Part shown: in pieces, positions 1-10,135 of the stretch
Layout of the letters: each line of letters opens with the position of its first letter
Numbering within the stretch: the stretch's first letter is position 1
DNA from: Azolla caroliniana
Taxonomy: Eukaryota > Polypodiophyta
Assembly (NCBI GenBank): GCA_043228905.1
Contig: JBHGNT010000008.1
Span: forward strand, 16,926,001-16,990,000
Direction: 5' to 3'
Length of the DNA: 64,000 nucleotides
Notes under the pieces: model-generated
The model's database searches: none
Seen by the model: only the letters and a program-made list of their open reading frames with translations
Told to the model about the DNA's origin: nothing
Program-made: the position numbers and the translations under genes

Positions 1-160
1 AAATTAAAAACAGACGGACAAGAAACACAGAGAAAATGAAAACATACCAGTTGGGCATGCAGCACAGAGAATACCTGGAGGTCGTACAAGCTGCACATGG
101 ATTGATGGGTCAAAGGCAGATGGAGCCAAGGTCAAGGCAGAGGTACCACACCTTGGGAGC
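1..160. other. Left flank and 5-bp target site of Copia-1
   Basis: No gene was recognised in this short purine-rich flank. Its last five bases (156-160, GGAGC) recur directly after the right LTR of Copia-1 at 5638-5642, so the flank was continuous with the sequence from 5643 before insertion. Confidence 0.8.
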
Positions 161-222
161 TGTTGGGATTTCGGTCCCTCCGGATGGGATGTCCGGAGAT
201 GAATGACGGAAAGCCCGGTTGC

Positions 223-390
223 GGTTACGGAGCCGGATGACGAAGACCCTGGCTACGGAGCCGGATGATGAAGACCCCGGTTACGGAGCCGGATGACGAA
301 GACCCCGGCTACGGAGCCGGATGATGAATACCCCGGCTACGGAGCCGGATGCTGAAGACCCCGGTTACGGAGCCGGATGACGAATGTACC
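223..390 (+). repeat. Six 28-bp tandem units in U3 of the Copia-1 5' LTR
   Basis: Six adjoining copies of a 28-bp unit, each with the core TACGGAGCCGGATG, alternate between ggtt and ggct starts. They lie upstream of the TATA motif, where Tnt1-type LTRs carry enhancer repeats. A regulatory role is inferred from position only. Confidence 0.9.
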
Positions 391-483
391 CGGAGGGAGA
401 TCCGGATGCGGGGACATATTTGTGAATATGTTTGCCAAGAGCCCTTGAGGCTATATTTGTAAATAGCCCGAAAGTCATATGTG

Positions 484-490
484 TATAAAT
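484..490 (+). promoter_or_regulatory. TATA box of the Copia-1 5' LTR
   Basis: The motif tataaat is the best TATA candidate in the LTR and is placed correctly to start a full-length transcript in the LTR. The same motif is at 5281-5287 in the 3' LTR. Copia-2 keeps an equivalent motif in its related LTR. Confidence 0.7.
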
Positions 491-843
491 ATGACTTAGG
501 GCAAACAGTTTATGTTGTTGCTCATTTTTCTGTTAGAGGGAGCGAAGCAAGAGCAGCCGCTTGAGAGAGAAACGAAGAGGTCGACGCCTCTGTGTAATAC
601 CGCCGCCTGTGGCGAGGACAGCGAGCTCAAGGTCGTCGCCTTGCAGCTCGCCATTGTATATTCCAGTGTATAGTGATAGTTGGAGTCGTGCACTCCCGTG
701 GTTTTTCCCGTTTAGGGTTTTCCACGTTATACCCTGTGTATTCGTCTCTCTGTGTCTTTTTCCCATTTTCTGCTGCATTGATCCGTGTTGTCTCGGCTGT
801 GGCCGAGAGGCGAAAGATTTGATAGCGTCAAATCCTCACAAAG

Positions 844-855
844 TGGTATCAAAGC
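844..855 (+). other. Primer-binding site of Copia-1
   Basis: TGGTATCAAAGC, three bases after the 5' LTR, matches the initiator-Met tRNA primer site used by plant copia elements except for A in place of G at one position. Confidence 0.9.
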
Positions 856-870
856 ACGGTAACACAGAAA

Positions 871-3800
871 ATGGAAGGCGGCGGTAGTGGGCCTCCGGGC
901 ATGATGGTGTTGAACTCTCAGAACTACGCCGACTGGAAGATAAAGATGGAAGACCTCCTCATCGTCCGAGACCTGTACGAACCGATCGACAATGCCGAGA
1001 TACCCAAGGGGGTAATAGAGTCGGAGTGGAAGCTCCTGAACCGGAAAGCCGTAGCGACGATCCGGCAATATGTAGATGTAAGTGTTCTGCAACATGTGGC
1101 GAACGACACCAACGCATATGAGATGTGGAAGAAGCTGTCGGGCCTCTACGAGAGGAAGAATGCGTTGAACCGGACCTCCCTGATGAGGAAGATAGTGAAC
1201 CTCAAGTACCGGGACGGCGAGAGTATGGTGGAACACGTAAGCACGTTCATGGGATTCGTGAACCAGCTTGTGGCGATCAAGTTCCCGTTGGAGGATGCAA
1301 TGCAAGCCATCATCCTGATGTGTACATTGCCGGACAGCTGGGAGAACTTGGTGGTGACTCTCAGCACCTCCTGCACCGAAGATAACTTGTCCCTACAAAC
1401 GGTAAAGACAAGTATTTTGAACGAAGAAGCGCGTCGGAGAGATAAGGAACCGGTTTCTGATCAGAAGATGCTGCTTACCGAATCGGATCAGGGAAGACAA
1501 TGGAACCGTAGTCCGCAAAGACGGGAGAAGTCGGGGACCCGGTCGCAGTCAAGAGGAAGGCCAACATGCTTCCACTGTGGGAAGCCGGGGCACTTCCGGA
1601 AGAATTGTCGGCATTACCGAAAGGACAACGGAGCCGACGACACCGATTCGAAGAAGTCACCGGAGAGAAACGGTGCATACCGGGGAGCCACGGACCGGAG
1701 AGGTCCGGATCGGCGAGGGCAGGACCGGAAAGGAACGACGGCACTCGCGGCAAGTGAAGAAGAGATAATGCTTATTACCGAAGAGAGGGAGCTGAACCTT
1801 GCCGGTGTAGAGATGACCTGGGTGGTCGATTCCGGAGCGTCGTTCCACCTGACCCCGGAGAAGAAATACTTCTCATCCTACACAGCCGGTGAGCATGGCT
1901 GTGTCCGGATGGGAAATGAAGGCACATGCCGGATTGCCGGCATAGGAGACGTGTGGCTGTTGACATCAACCGGATGCAAGATGCTGTTGAAGGATGTGCG
2001 ACACGTTCCGGAGGTCCGTTTGAACCTGATCTCGGCCGGGAGGCTAGATGATGAAGGCTACACGGGTAACATCCGGAACGGTGTCATGAAGTTCAGCAAG
2101 GGGAGCCTGATAGTGGCTCGGGCCCGGAAGGTCAACACCCTGTACCTGATGAATTCCCGGCTATGTCCGGAGGAGCTGAACGTGGCAGCCGACACTGCCG
2201 GTGAGCTGTGGCACAAGAGACTGTGCCACATGAGCGAGAAGGGGATGAAGAGGCTTGCAGAAGACAACCTCATTCCAGTGAAGCATGTGCATCTGGAGAA
2301 GTGCACCGATTGCCTGGCCGGTAAGCAGAACCGAACCTCCTTCCACTCAAGGCCACCGACGAGACGTAGCGCACCATTGGAGTTGGTGCACACGGATGTG
2401 TGTCAGGTAGAAACGAAGTCACATGGCGGAGCCCAGTACTTCGTGACTTTCATTGATGATCACAGCCGGAAGCTGTGGACGGCGCCGTTGAAGACAAAGG
2501 ACCAAGTGTTGTCCGCCTTCAAAGAACTCCACGCAAGAGTGGAAAGGGAATCCGGCAAGAAGCTGAAAGCGATACGAGCGGATAACGGAGGGGAATACCG
2601 GGGGCAGTTCCAGGAGTACTGTCGCTCGAAGGGAATCCGGCTCGAGTTTACTGTGCCGAAGACGCCGGAACTGAACGGGCTGGCCGAGAGGATGAACCGG
2701 ACCATAATGGAGAGGGTCCGGAGTATGCTGGCGCATGCGAAATTACCCAAGGGGTTTTGGGCTGAGGCAATGTCGACGGCGACATACGTGATAAACAGAT
2801 CACCCTCAGTACCTTTGGACGGAGACACGCCGCAGAAAGTGTGGACCGGTAAGGAAGTGTCCTACCGGCATCTGAAGGTGTTCGGGTGTCTCGCATACGT
2901 GCATGTGGCAAAGGACCGGAGAGGAAAGCTAGATCCAAAGACCCGGCCATGCATATTCCTCGGTTACGGCGACGACGAGTTCGGCTACCGAGTATGGGAC
3001 CCGGTCGACAAGAAGATATTCAGGAGTCGAGACATCATCTTCATGGAGGACAAGACACTCGCCGACTGGGAGTCGGAGAAGAAGATGAAGAGCTGCTCCA
3101 AGTCGACCGGTGAGGATCAACTCTACGAGGAGCAGTCCCGACCGGCAAGGGACCGGTTAACACTCGAGGATCCGGCCGAAGACTATGAAGAAACAGAACC
3201 GGCCGAAGAAGATGAAAATGATACCGGAACCGGCCCCGATCCCGAAATGGATTCGGATGAAGAAGAATCGGAAGAACCGGTTACCGAAGCTCCGAAACGG
3301 AGATATCCTCTAAGAGAGAGAAGGGCCCCCCGGAGATTTCCGAAACCAGAGCACGTGCTGCTAACCGACGAAGGGGAGCCGGAGAGCTTTGAAGAAGCAA
3401 AGCATGACACCCAGAGCCGCAGGTGGTTGAGTGCCATGCAGGACGAGATGGATTCCCTGCATGAGAACCACACATATAAACTTGTGGAGTTGCCGAAAGG
3501 AAAGCGGGCACTTCGAAACAAGTGGGTGTTCAAGCTGAAACCGGGAGATGCCGGAAACCCCCCGAGATACAAAGCCAGGATCGTGGTGAAGGGGTTTCAG
3601 CAGAAGAAGGGCGTCGACTTCGACGAGATATTCGCCCCGGTAGTGAAGATGACCTCCATCCGGACGGTGCTGAGCATAGCGGCAAGCATGGACCTCGAGG
3701 TAGAACAGATGGACGTGAAGACGGCATTCCTTCACGGTGACCTCGAAGAAGAGATCTACATGCAGCAACCGGAAGGATTCGAGAAGAAAGGGAAGGAGCA

Positions 3801-4947
3801 CCTGGTATGCCGGTTGAAGAAGAGCCTTTACGGACTGAAGCAGGCTCCCCGGCAATGGTACCGGAAGTTCGACTCCTTCATGACCGACGAAGGGTACCAC
3901 AAAACGCAGTCTGATCACTGCGTGTTTGTGAAGAAGTTCGAAGGAGGAGACTCTCTAATACTCCTCCTATACGTGGACGACATGTTGATCGTCGGACGGG
4001 ACCAGGTCAAGATACGGATGCTGAAGAAAGCACTTCACCGAACCTTCTCCATGAAGGACCTGGGTCCGGCGAGGCAAATACTAGGGATGCACATCATCCG
4101 GGACCGGAAGAAGAAGCAGTTGTGGCTGTCACAGGAGAAGTACGTGACAAAGGTGCTTCACCGGTTCAACATGTCGGAAGCAAGACCGGTCGGGTCAACC
4201 CTCCCGGGAAACTGCAAGTTGTCTAGCAAGCAAAGCCCCAAGACAAAGGCTGAGAAGGAGGATATGATGAAAGTACCATATGCCTCTGCCGTCGGAAGCT
4301 TAATGTACGCAATGGTGTGTACAAGACCGGACATAGGATATGCAGTTGGAGTGGTGAGCCGGTACATGAGCAATCCCGGCAAAGAGCACTGGAACGCGGT
4401 CAAGTGGATACTCCGATACCTGAAGGGCACGGCAAACGTGTGCCTCCGATTCGGCTCCGGTAAGCCCGAATTCGACGGCTTTACCGATTCGGATATGTCG
4501 GCTGATGCAGATACCAGCCGGTCCACATCAGGGTATGTAATGACGTATGCAGGTGGAGCTGTTTCGTGGCAGTCGAGACTGCAGAAGACGGTTGCGTTGT
4601 CAACCACGGAGGCGGAGTACATGGCGGCTGTTGAAGCCGGCAAGGAAATAATATGGATGAAGGACTTCATTAGAGAGCTCGGTATCCGGCAGGAGGAGTA
4701 CCGACTCTACTGCGACAGTCAGAGTGCCATCCACCTTGCGAAGAACGCGGCCTATCACTCCCGGACGAAGCACATCCAGCGAAGATATCACTGGATCCGG
4801 GAAAGGATAGAAGACCAGGAGTTCGTGCTGACGAAGATCCACACGGACGAGAACGGCTCAGATATGCTGACCAAAGTGCTCACACCCGACAAGCTGGAAG
4901 CATGCCGGAAGAGGATCGGATTGGAGAGACATCCCATGCCGAAGTGA
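871..4947 (+). CDS. Copia-1 gag-pol polyprotein (1358 aa), intact
   Basis: A single polyprotein encodes capsid and replication enzymes, as in Tnt1-type copia elements. Residues 1-250 are gag with a UBN2-like capsid region and a CX2CX4HX4C zinc knuckle at 233-246. The aspartic protease motif DSGAS starts at D320. The pre-integrase zinc-binding region begins near LWHKRLCH (446-453). The integrase core has D509, D571 and E606. Reverse transcriptase has YVDD at 1034-1037, and RNase H includes TEAEY at 1246-1250. The length is close to Tnt1. The start follows the primer site by 15 bases and the stop (4945-4947) touches the purine tract. There is no internal stop or frameshift, unlike every other pol in this window. 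Autoproteolytic processing is expected from the family. Confidence 0.96.
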   Translation: MEGGGSGPPGMMVLNSQNYADWKIKMEDLLIVRDLYEPIDNAEIPKGVIESEWKLLNRKAVATIRQYVDVSVLQHVANDTNAYEMWKKLSGLYERKNALNRTSLMRKIVNLKYRDGESMVEHVSTFMGFVNQLVAIKFPLEDAMQAIILMCTLPDSWENLVVTLSTSCTEDNLSLQTVKTSILNEEARRRDKEPVSDQKMLLTESDQGRQWNRSPQRREKSGTRSQSRGRPTCFHCGKPGHFRKNCRHYRKDNGADDTDSKKSPERNGAYRGATDRRGPDRRGQDRKGTTALAASEEEIMLITEERELNLAGVEMTWVVDSGASFHLTPEKKYFSSYTAGEHGCVRMGNEGTCRIAGIGDVWLLTSTGCKMLLKDVRHVPEVRLNLISAGRLDDEGYTGNIRNGVMKFSKGSLIVARARKVNTLYLMNSRLCPEELNVAADTAGELWHKRLCHMSEKGMKRLAEDNLIPVKHVHLEKCTDCLAGKQNRTSFHSRPPTRRSAPLELVHTDVCQVETKSHGGAQYFVTFIDDHSRKLWTAPLKTKDQVLSAFKELHARVERESGKKLKAIRADNGGEYRGQFQEYCRSKGIRLEFTVPKTPELNGLAERMNRTIMERVRSMLAHAKLPKGFWAEAMSTATYVINRSPSVPLDGDTPQKVWTGKEVSYRHLKVFGCLAYVHVAKDRRGKLDPKTRPCIFLGYGDDEFGYRVWDPVDKKIFRSRDIIFMEDKTLADWESEKKMKSCSKSTGEDQLYEEQSRPARDRLTLEDPAEDYEETEPAEEDENDTGTGPDPEMDSDEEESEEPVTEAPKRRYPLRERRAPRRFPKPEHVLLTDEGEPESFEEAKHDTQSRRWLSAMQDEMDSLHENHTYKLVELPKGKRALRNKWVFKLKPGDAGNPPRYKARIVVKGFQQKKGVDFDEIFAPVVKMTSIRTVLSIAASMDLEVEQMDVKTAFLHGDLEEEIYMQQPEGFEKKGKEHLVCRLKKSLYGLKQAPRQWYRKFDSFMTDEGYHKTQSDHCVFVKKFEGGDSLILLLYVDDMLIVGRDQVKIRMLKKALHRTFSMKDLGPARQILGMHIIRDRKKKQLWLSQEKYVTKVLHRFNMSEARPVGSTLPGNCKLSSKQSPKTKAEKEDMMKVPYASAVGSLMYAMVCTRPDIGYAVGVVSRYMSNPGKEHWNAVKWILRYLKGTANVCLRFGSGKPEFDGFTDSDMSADADTSRSTSGYVMTYAGGAVSWQSRLQKTVALSTTEAEYMAAVEAGKEIIWMKDFIRELGIRQEEYRLYCDSQSAIHLAKNAAYHSRTKHIQRRYHWIRERIEDQEFVLTKIHTDENGSDMLTKVLTPDKLEACRKRIGLERHPMPK

Positions 4948-4957
4948 AGGGGGAGTT

Positions 4958-5637
4958 TGTTGGGATTTCGGTCCCTCCGGATGGGATGTCCGGAGATGAA
5001 TGACGGAAAGCCCGGTTGCGGTTACGGAGCCGGATGACGAAGACCCTGGCTACGGAGCCGGATGATGAAGACCCCGGTTACGGAGCCGGATGACGAAGAC
5101 CCCGGCTACGGAGCCGGATGATGAATACCCCGGCTACGGAGCCGGATGCTGAAGACCCCGGTTACGGAGCCGGATGACGAATGTACCCGGAGGGAGATCC
5201 GGATGCGGGGACATATTTGTGAATATGTTTGCCAAGAGCCCTTGAGGCTATATTTGTAAATAGCCCGAAAGTCATATGTGTATAAATATGACTTAGGGCA
5301 AACAGTTTATGTTGTTGCTCATTTTTCTGTTAGAGGGAGCGAAGCGAGAGCAGCCGCTTGAGAGAGAAACGAAGAGGTCGACGCCTCTGTGTAATACCGC
5401 CGCCTGTGGCGAGGACAGCGAGCTCAAGGTCGTCGCCTTGCAGCTCGCCATTGTATATTCCAGTGTATAGTGATAGTTGGAGTCGTGCACTCCCGTGGTT
5501 TTTCCCGTTTAGGGTTTTCCACGTTATACCCTGTGTATTCGTCTCTCTGTGTCTTTTTCCCATTTTCTGCTGCATTGATCTGTGTTGTCTCGGCTGTGGC
5601 CGAGAGGCGAAAGATTTGATAGCGTCAAATCCTCACA
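4958..5637 (+). repeat. 3' LTR of Copia-1
   Basis: This copy has the same 680-bp length and structure as the 5' LTR, including six 28-bp units at 5020-5187. It starts after the purine tract and is followed by the target duplication GGAGC at 5638-5642. It would supply the transcript end. Confidence 0.96.
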
Positions 5638-5642
5638 GGAGC

Positions 5643-6284
5643 ACACCAAGCCTTCAAAATCACCTATATGCAAGAGGTTGTTGATGAGGATGTTGTAGAG
5701 GAGACAAACGAGCATACACAAGGAAAGAAAATCAACAACAAGAACATCAATCCGGGGAAACAGAAATCTCTGCATATACAGAGAGAGAGAGAGATTGAAC
5801 CTGGCACAGAGGGGAACACAACAAAAACTACGCGGGGAAACAGAGAATCGAAGGTGGAGTGAGAGAGAGAAACAGAGATTCGAAGGTGGAGTGAGAGAGA
5901 GAAAGAGAGAGATAGGTAATAGATATGTGTCGTCTTTCTAACTTTCTGCCACTATTTGTCTGACAACTTCGAGACAGAAGAGAGAGAGAGAGACTGAGAC
6001 TGACCAACTATCACATTCGAAACCTTCTCTAGGTGTGCTTTCATACAACTCTACCTAGGAGAATGAAGTTACAATTAATGTATTAAATACGGCCTTGGGA
6101 CATTTCAAGTGTGACGTATAATATCTTTGTACATTCGAGTGTGACGTAATGAATTTGTTATTTGAAATTGAACACCATTCAATAGATGATAATTGTTTTA
6201 TTTTCAATTTTTAATGTTTATTTTCTTCCTTGATTTAGTACTAAATTTTTGGCCAAAAGTTGGTACACCGCAGCATGCTTCGAC
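5643..6284. other. Unassigned flank; 32-bp tandem duplication at 5841-5904
   Basis: The first part is rich in short purine runs and contains a 32-bp unit repeated twice (5841-5872 and 5873-5904, one difference). From about 6060 it is AT-rich. No convincing gene was seen. The stretch ends where homology to the truncated Copia-2 pol begins. Confidence 0.6.
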
Positions 6285-9154
6285 CCGTGTAGGAATGTCG
6301 TGTTGACATCCAGTTGCTCTACCTCGAGGTCCATGCTTGCCGCTATGCCCAAGACCGTCCGGATGGATGTCATCTTTACTACCGGGGCAAAGATCTCATC
6401 AAAGTCCACTCCTTTCTTTTGCTGGAAGCCCTTCACCACGATTCAGGCCTTCTACCTTGGCGGATTTACGGCATCTCCCGGTTTTAGCTTGTACACCCAC
6501 TTGTTCTGGAGTGCCCTCTTTCCTTTCGGAACCTCCACCAATTCATATGTGTGATTCTCATGCAAGGAATCCATCTCATCCTGCATGGCACTCAACCACT
6601 TGCGGTTGTGGGTGTCTCCCCTTGCTTCTTCAAAGCTTTTCAGCTCCCCCTCATCGGTTAGCAACACATGCTCTGCATCCGGAAATCTTCGGGGGGCTCT
6701 TCTCTCCCGGAGAGGATATCTCCGTCCTTGGTTTTTGACTACCGGTTCCTTCGTTTGTTCCAAATCCGAATTCGATTCGGGATCTTATCCAGTTCCGGTG
6801 TCTTCTTCTTCTTCTTCTTCTTCTTCTTCTTCGGTCGGTTCAATTTCCTGTCTGTATCCGGCCGGTTCATCGAGTGTCATCCGGTTACCGGCTATCGGCT
6901 AACATCCGGTTTTCAACCGGGTATATCCTTTTGTACTCAAGCCAGTTTTCAATGGATGATCCAGAGTTTGTTACCTTCTTCTCCGACTCCCAGTCGGCAA
7001 TGGTCCTGTCTTCCATGAAGACTATGTCCCGACTCCGGAACACCTTTTTGTTGACCAGATCCCACACTCGGTAACCAAACTCATCATCATCATATCCAAG
7101 GAATATGCATGGCCGGGACTTCGGATCCAACTTTGCTCTCTTGTCCTTCACCACATGCACCTATGCGAGACACCCGAACATCTTCAAATGCCGGTAAGAC
7201 ACATCCTTACCGGTCCATACTTTCTGTGGTGAGTCTCCATCCAAGGGTACTGAGGGTGATCTGTTTATCACATAGGTCGTCGTCGTCAACGCCTCAGCCC
7301 AAAACGTATTGGGTAACTTGGCATGTCCGAGCATGCTCCAGACTCTCTCCATTATGGTCCGGTTCATCCTTTCGGCCAGCCCGTTTAGTTTCGGCGTCTT
7401 CGGCACGGTGAATTCGAGCCCAATTCCCTTCGACCGGAAGTACTCCTCGAACTACCCCCGGTATTCTCCTCCGTTGTCCGCTCAAACCGCATTCAGCTTC
7501 CGGTCGGTTTCTCTTTCCATTCTCGCGTGGGGCTCCTTGAAGATGGATAACACTCGGTCCTTCGTCTTCAACGGTGAGACCCACAGCTTTCGTCTGTGCT
7601 CGTCTATGAACATCACGAAGTACTGCGATCTAGCATGTGACTTCGTGTCGACTTGACACACATCGGTATGCACCAGCTCCAGTGGTGCATTCCGTCTCAT
7701 CGGTGGTCTTGACCGGAAGGAGGTGCGGTTTTGCTTGCCGGCCAGGTAGTTGGTGCACTTCTCGAGTTGCACATCCTTCACCGGAATGAGGTTGTCTTCG
7801 GCAAGCCTCTTCATCCCCTTCTCACTCATGTGACACAACCTTTTGTGCCACAGCTCACCGGTAGTGTCGGATGCTACGTTCACTTCTTCCCGGCATATTC
7901 GGGCATGCATCAAGTACAATGTGTTGACCTTCCGGGCTCGAGCCACTATTAAGCTCCCTTTGCAAAACTTCATGACACCGTTCCAGATGCTACTTGTGTA
8001 GCCTTCATCATCTAGCCTACCGGCTGATATCAGGTTCAATCGAACCTCCGGACCGTGTCGGACATCCTTCAACAGCAACTTGCATCCGGTTGATGTTGTC
8101 AACAACACATCTCCTATGCCGATAATTCGGCATGTCCCTTCATTCCCCATCCAGACACAGCCGTGCTCACCGGTTGTGTAGGATGAGAAACATTTCCGGT
8201 TTGGGGTATGGTGGAATGACGCTCCGGAATCGACAATCCACGTTGTCTCATCGACGGCAAGGTTCAACTCACTCTCCTCGGTGATAAGCATTAGTTCTTC
8301 TTCACTTGCCGCCATTATCGTCATTCCCTTTCGGTCTGGACCTCGCCGATGCAAACCATTTCGGTCCAGTGACTTCTTCAGATCGGTACTGTCGGTTCCC
8401 TTGTACTTCCAAAAATGCTGACAGTTCTTCTGGAAGTGCAGCGGCTTGCCGCCATAAAAGCAAGTGGGCCTCCCCCTTAACTTTGACCGTGTCCCCGACT
8501 TTTCCCGGTTCTTGGAACTCCGATTCCTTTGTCTTCCGCGTTCCCATTCGGTAAGGAGGGCTTTGGCGTCGGAGATCACCTCCTTGTCTTTCCGACGCGC
8601 CTCCTCATCTAGCAAGCTCGACTTGACTCTTGCTAGGGATAGTTGTTTTCCTTTCGGCCCGGCGTTGTCCAACATGACAACTAATGTCTCCCAACTATCC
8701 GGGAGGGAATCGAGCAAGAGTAGAGCAAGTACCTCATCGGCGAGAGGTACTTCCAACGAGGTTTCTTGGTGTATCAACCCTTGGAAGGCATTCATGTGCT
8801 CTGCCATATTGGAGCCGTCTTGGTACCGGAGCCTCACTAGCTTCTGAAATACCGAAACCCGATTAACGGCATTCTTGTTCTAGAACATGATGTTGATCTT
8901 CTCCCAAAGTTCATGAGCCTTGCTCTCTTCTTGAAGTTGTTGTACAAGCTCATGTCGATGAAGCATCGGATGTATGTCGTCGTCTTCATGTGCATCACCT
9001 CCCACACCGTGGCGTCGATCTTATCCGGTCACTTGTCCCCGAACTGAACCGGCAACCAAAGATCTTTAACCACCAGCATGTCCCTCATCTTCGAGTTCCA
9101 CATTGAGTAGTTGGAGCCAGTGAGCTCGAACATGCCGCCGAAAGATTCTTCCAT
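6285..9154 (-). pseudogene. Copia-2 gag-pol remnant (Tnt1/Tork-like), truncated in RT
   Basis: Reading right to left, gag starts at 9154 and soon meets an in-frame stop. A long open segment (about 8837-7482) covers gag, protease (DSGASF) and the integrase zinc-binding region. Further segments give the integrase core with NGLAERMNRT (about 7406-7161), the integrase C-terminal region and the start of RT. The zinc knuckle has lost its second Cys (CFYG instead of CX2C). Homology to the Copia-1 polyprotein stops at FLHG near 6285, so the RT catalytic motif, RNase H and 3' LTR are gone. Several stops and frameshifts make it non-functional. A GAA/TTC run near 6806-6835 encodes a glutamate stretch expanded relative to Copia-1. 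Confidence 0.9.
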
Positions 9155-9168
9155 TTTTTGTGTTGTTC

Positions 9169-9180
9169 ACTCTGATACCA
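9169..9180 (-). other. Primer-binding site of Copia-2
   Basis: On the minus strand the sequence reads TGGTATCAGAGT, directly after the LTR end. It matches the plant initiator-Met tRNA primer site and fixes the orientation of the element. Confidence 0.85.
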
Positions 9181-9183
9181 GAT

Positions 9184-9471
9184 TGACGGGAAATATGTGG
9201 AATATTTACTCGGCCACAACTGAGTCTCAGATCATGTCGTTTCGAATCGAAACACCGAGAATGGGAATAGAGGTGAATACACGTACACACAGACAATATG
9301 AGAGAGGGTACACAGTATGTTTACGTGGAAAACCCTAAATGGGAAAAACCACAGGAGTCCACAAACTCCAACTATCACTATGTTTGGAGGAATACAACAG
9401 GTGAACATAGAGGTAACAACCTCTTGCTCACAATCCTTGCCTGGCGGCAGTTACAACTGAGACTGGCTCTG

Positions 9472-9530
<59 letters not shown>

Positions 9531-9826
9531 GTACAATAGTTACACTCAATAGCTCTATACAACAAATAATTTCAACACCCTTAGGTGTTTGCCCTAGGTC
9601 ATATTTATACTAATATGACTTTCGGGCTATTTACAAATATAGCCCGAGTGGGCTCTTTGGAACATATTTACATATATGACCCTTCATCCAGTGAGGGGTA
9701 CTCACCAAGCCTGCATCATCCGGTTATCACCGGGTCTTCCGTTGTCGGGTATTTATCATCCAATTCTCACCAGGTCTTCCGTTGCGGGGTACTCATATCC
9801 GATCCGGCGGGACCGAAATCCTAACA
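9184..9826 (-). repeat. 5' LTR of Copia-2
   Basis: The 643-bp LTR runs from TGTTAGGATTTCGG (9826) to CGTCA (9184). Its start and its TATA region (rc of 9602-9610) resemble the Copia-1 LTR, so the families are related. It has long CT and CA microsatellites at about 9475-9530 and its own U3 tandem motif. No matching left LTR is present because the element is truncated at 6285. Confidence 0.88.
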
Positions 9827-9832
9827 ATAAGT

Positions 9833-10135
9833 GCCAACGATAATGCCACATACCACCTTGCGGAGCTAGATGGATCCAGGTTGGCCATACCCATTGCGGG
9901 AAAAGAGTAAAGATTTTCAAGAAAAGACAAGACGAGGATCCTGACCTCGATCACCTCGACGATGAAGATAGTAGGATGTAGCATACAAACTTGAGATATG
10001 TACATGAGGACGTGGAGGAATCTAATTTATCACCATAGCCGAAATCTCACACTCTCTCTTATTGGCACGTACCGGAGGACGTGCGGTTTGGTGGGGGTAG
10101 ATGTCGTGAAGATTTTCGGCAACGGTGTGAAAATT
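9833..10135 (+). pseudogene. Gypsy-A remnant: integrase tail, purine tract and LTR start
   Basis: Translation from about 9833 gives a peptide like YHLAELDGSRLAIPIAGK, which matches the end of the Gypsy-F integrase (57080 region) before a stop. A purine tract GGTGGGGGTAGA lies at 10090-10101, followed by TGTCGTGAAGATTTT at 10102. Gypsy-F has the same order (integrase tail, purine tract, TGTCGTGAAG) at nearly the same spacing. The Copia-2 LTR abuts the fragment on the left, so Copia-2 probably inserted into it. The LTR cannot be followed beyond about 10135. Confidence 0.75.

Larger units (their letters stand above)
161..840 (+). repeat. 5' LTR of Copia-1
   Basis: This 680-bp LTR is bounded by TG and CA and followed two or three bases later by the primer-binding site. 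U3 contains six consecutive 28-bp units (223-390). A TATA motif (tataaat) lies at 484-490, and the stretch after it would be R/U5. It acts as promoter and polyadenylation region of the element. It differs from the 3' LTR by two substitutions and no indels. Confidence 0.96.
161..5637 (+). mobile_element. Copia-1: complete Tnt1/Tork-like Ty1/copia LTR retrotransposon
   Basis: The element has two 680-bp LTRs (161-840 and 4958-5637) starting TGTTGGG and ending CTCACA. A primer-binding site lies at 844-855, one uninterrupted gag-pol reading frame at 871-4947, and a purine tract of the form AAGGGGGAG at 4947-4955. A perfect GGAGC target duplication flanks it (156-160, 5638-5642). The two LTRs have the same length and differ only at 550/5347 (a/g) and 783/5580 (c/t), which points to a very recent insertion. 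Integrase and RT motifs resemble tobacco Tnt1, so I place it in the Tork lineage. Everything needed for autonomous transposition appears to be present; whether it is expressed cannot be told from sequence. Confidence 0.97.

Noticed and set aside
561-887. 108-codon plus-strand frame in the Copia-1 LTR, repeated at 5358
   Set aside because: Lies in LTR R/U5 and leader, no domain; duplicated only because the LTR is.
727-1305. 192-codon minus-strand frame over the gag start
   Set aside because: Shadow of the gag-pol frame and LTR; composition follows the sense gene.
3361-3918. 185-codon minus-strand frame in Copia-1 RT
   Set aside because: Antisense shadow of the intact polyprotein.
9477-9535. 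CT/CA run as a separate element
   Set aside because: It is a microsatellite inside the Copia-2 LTR.
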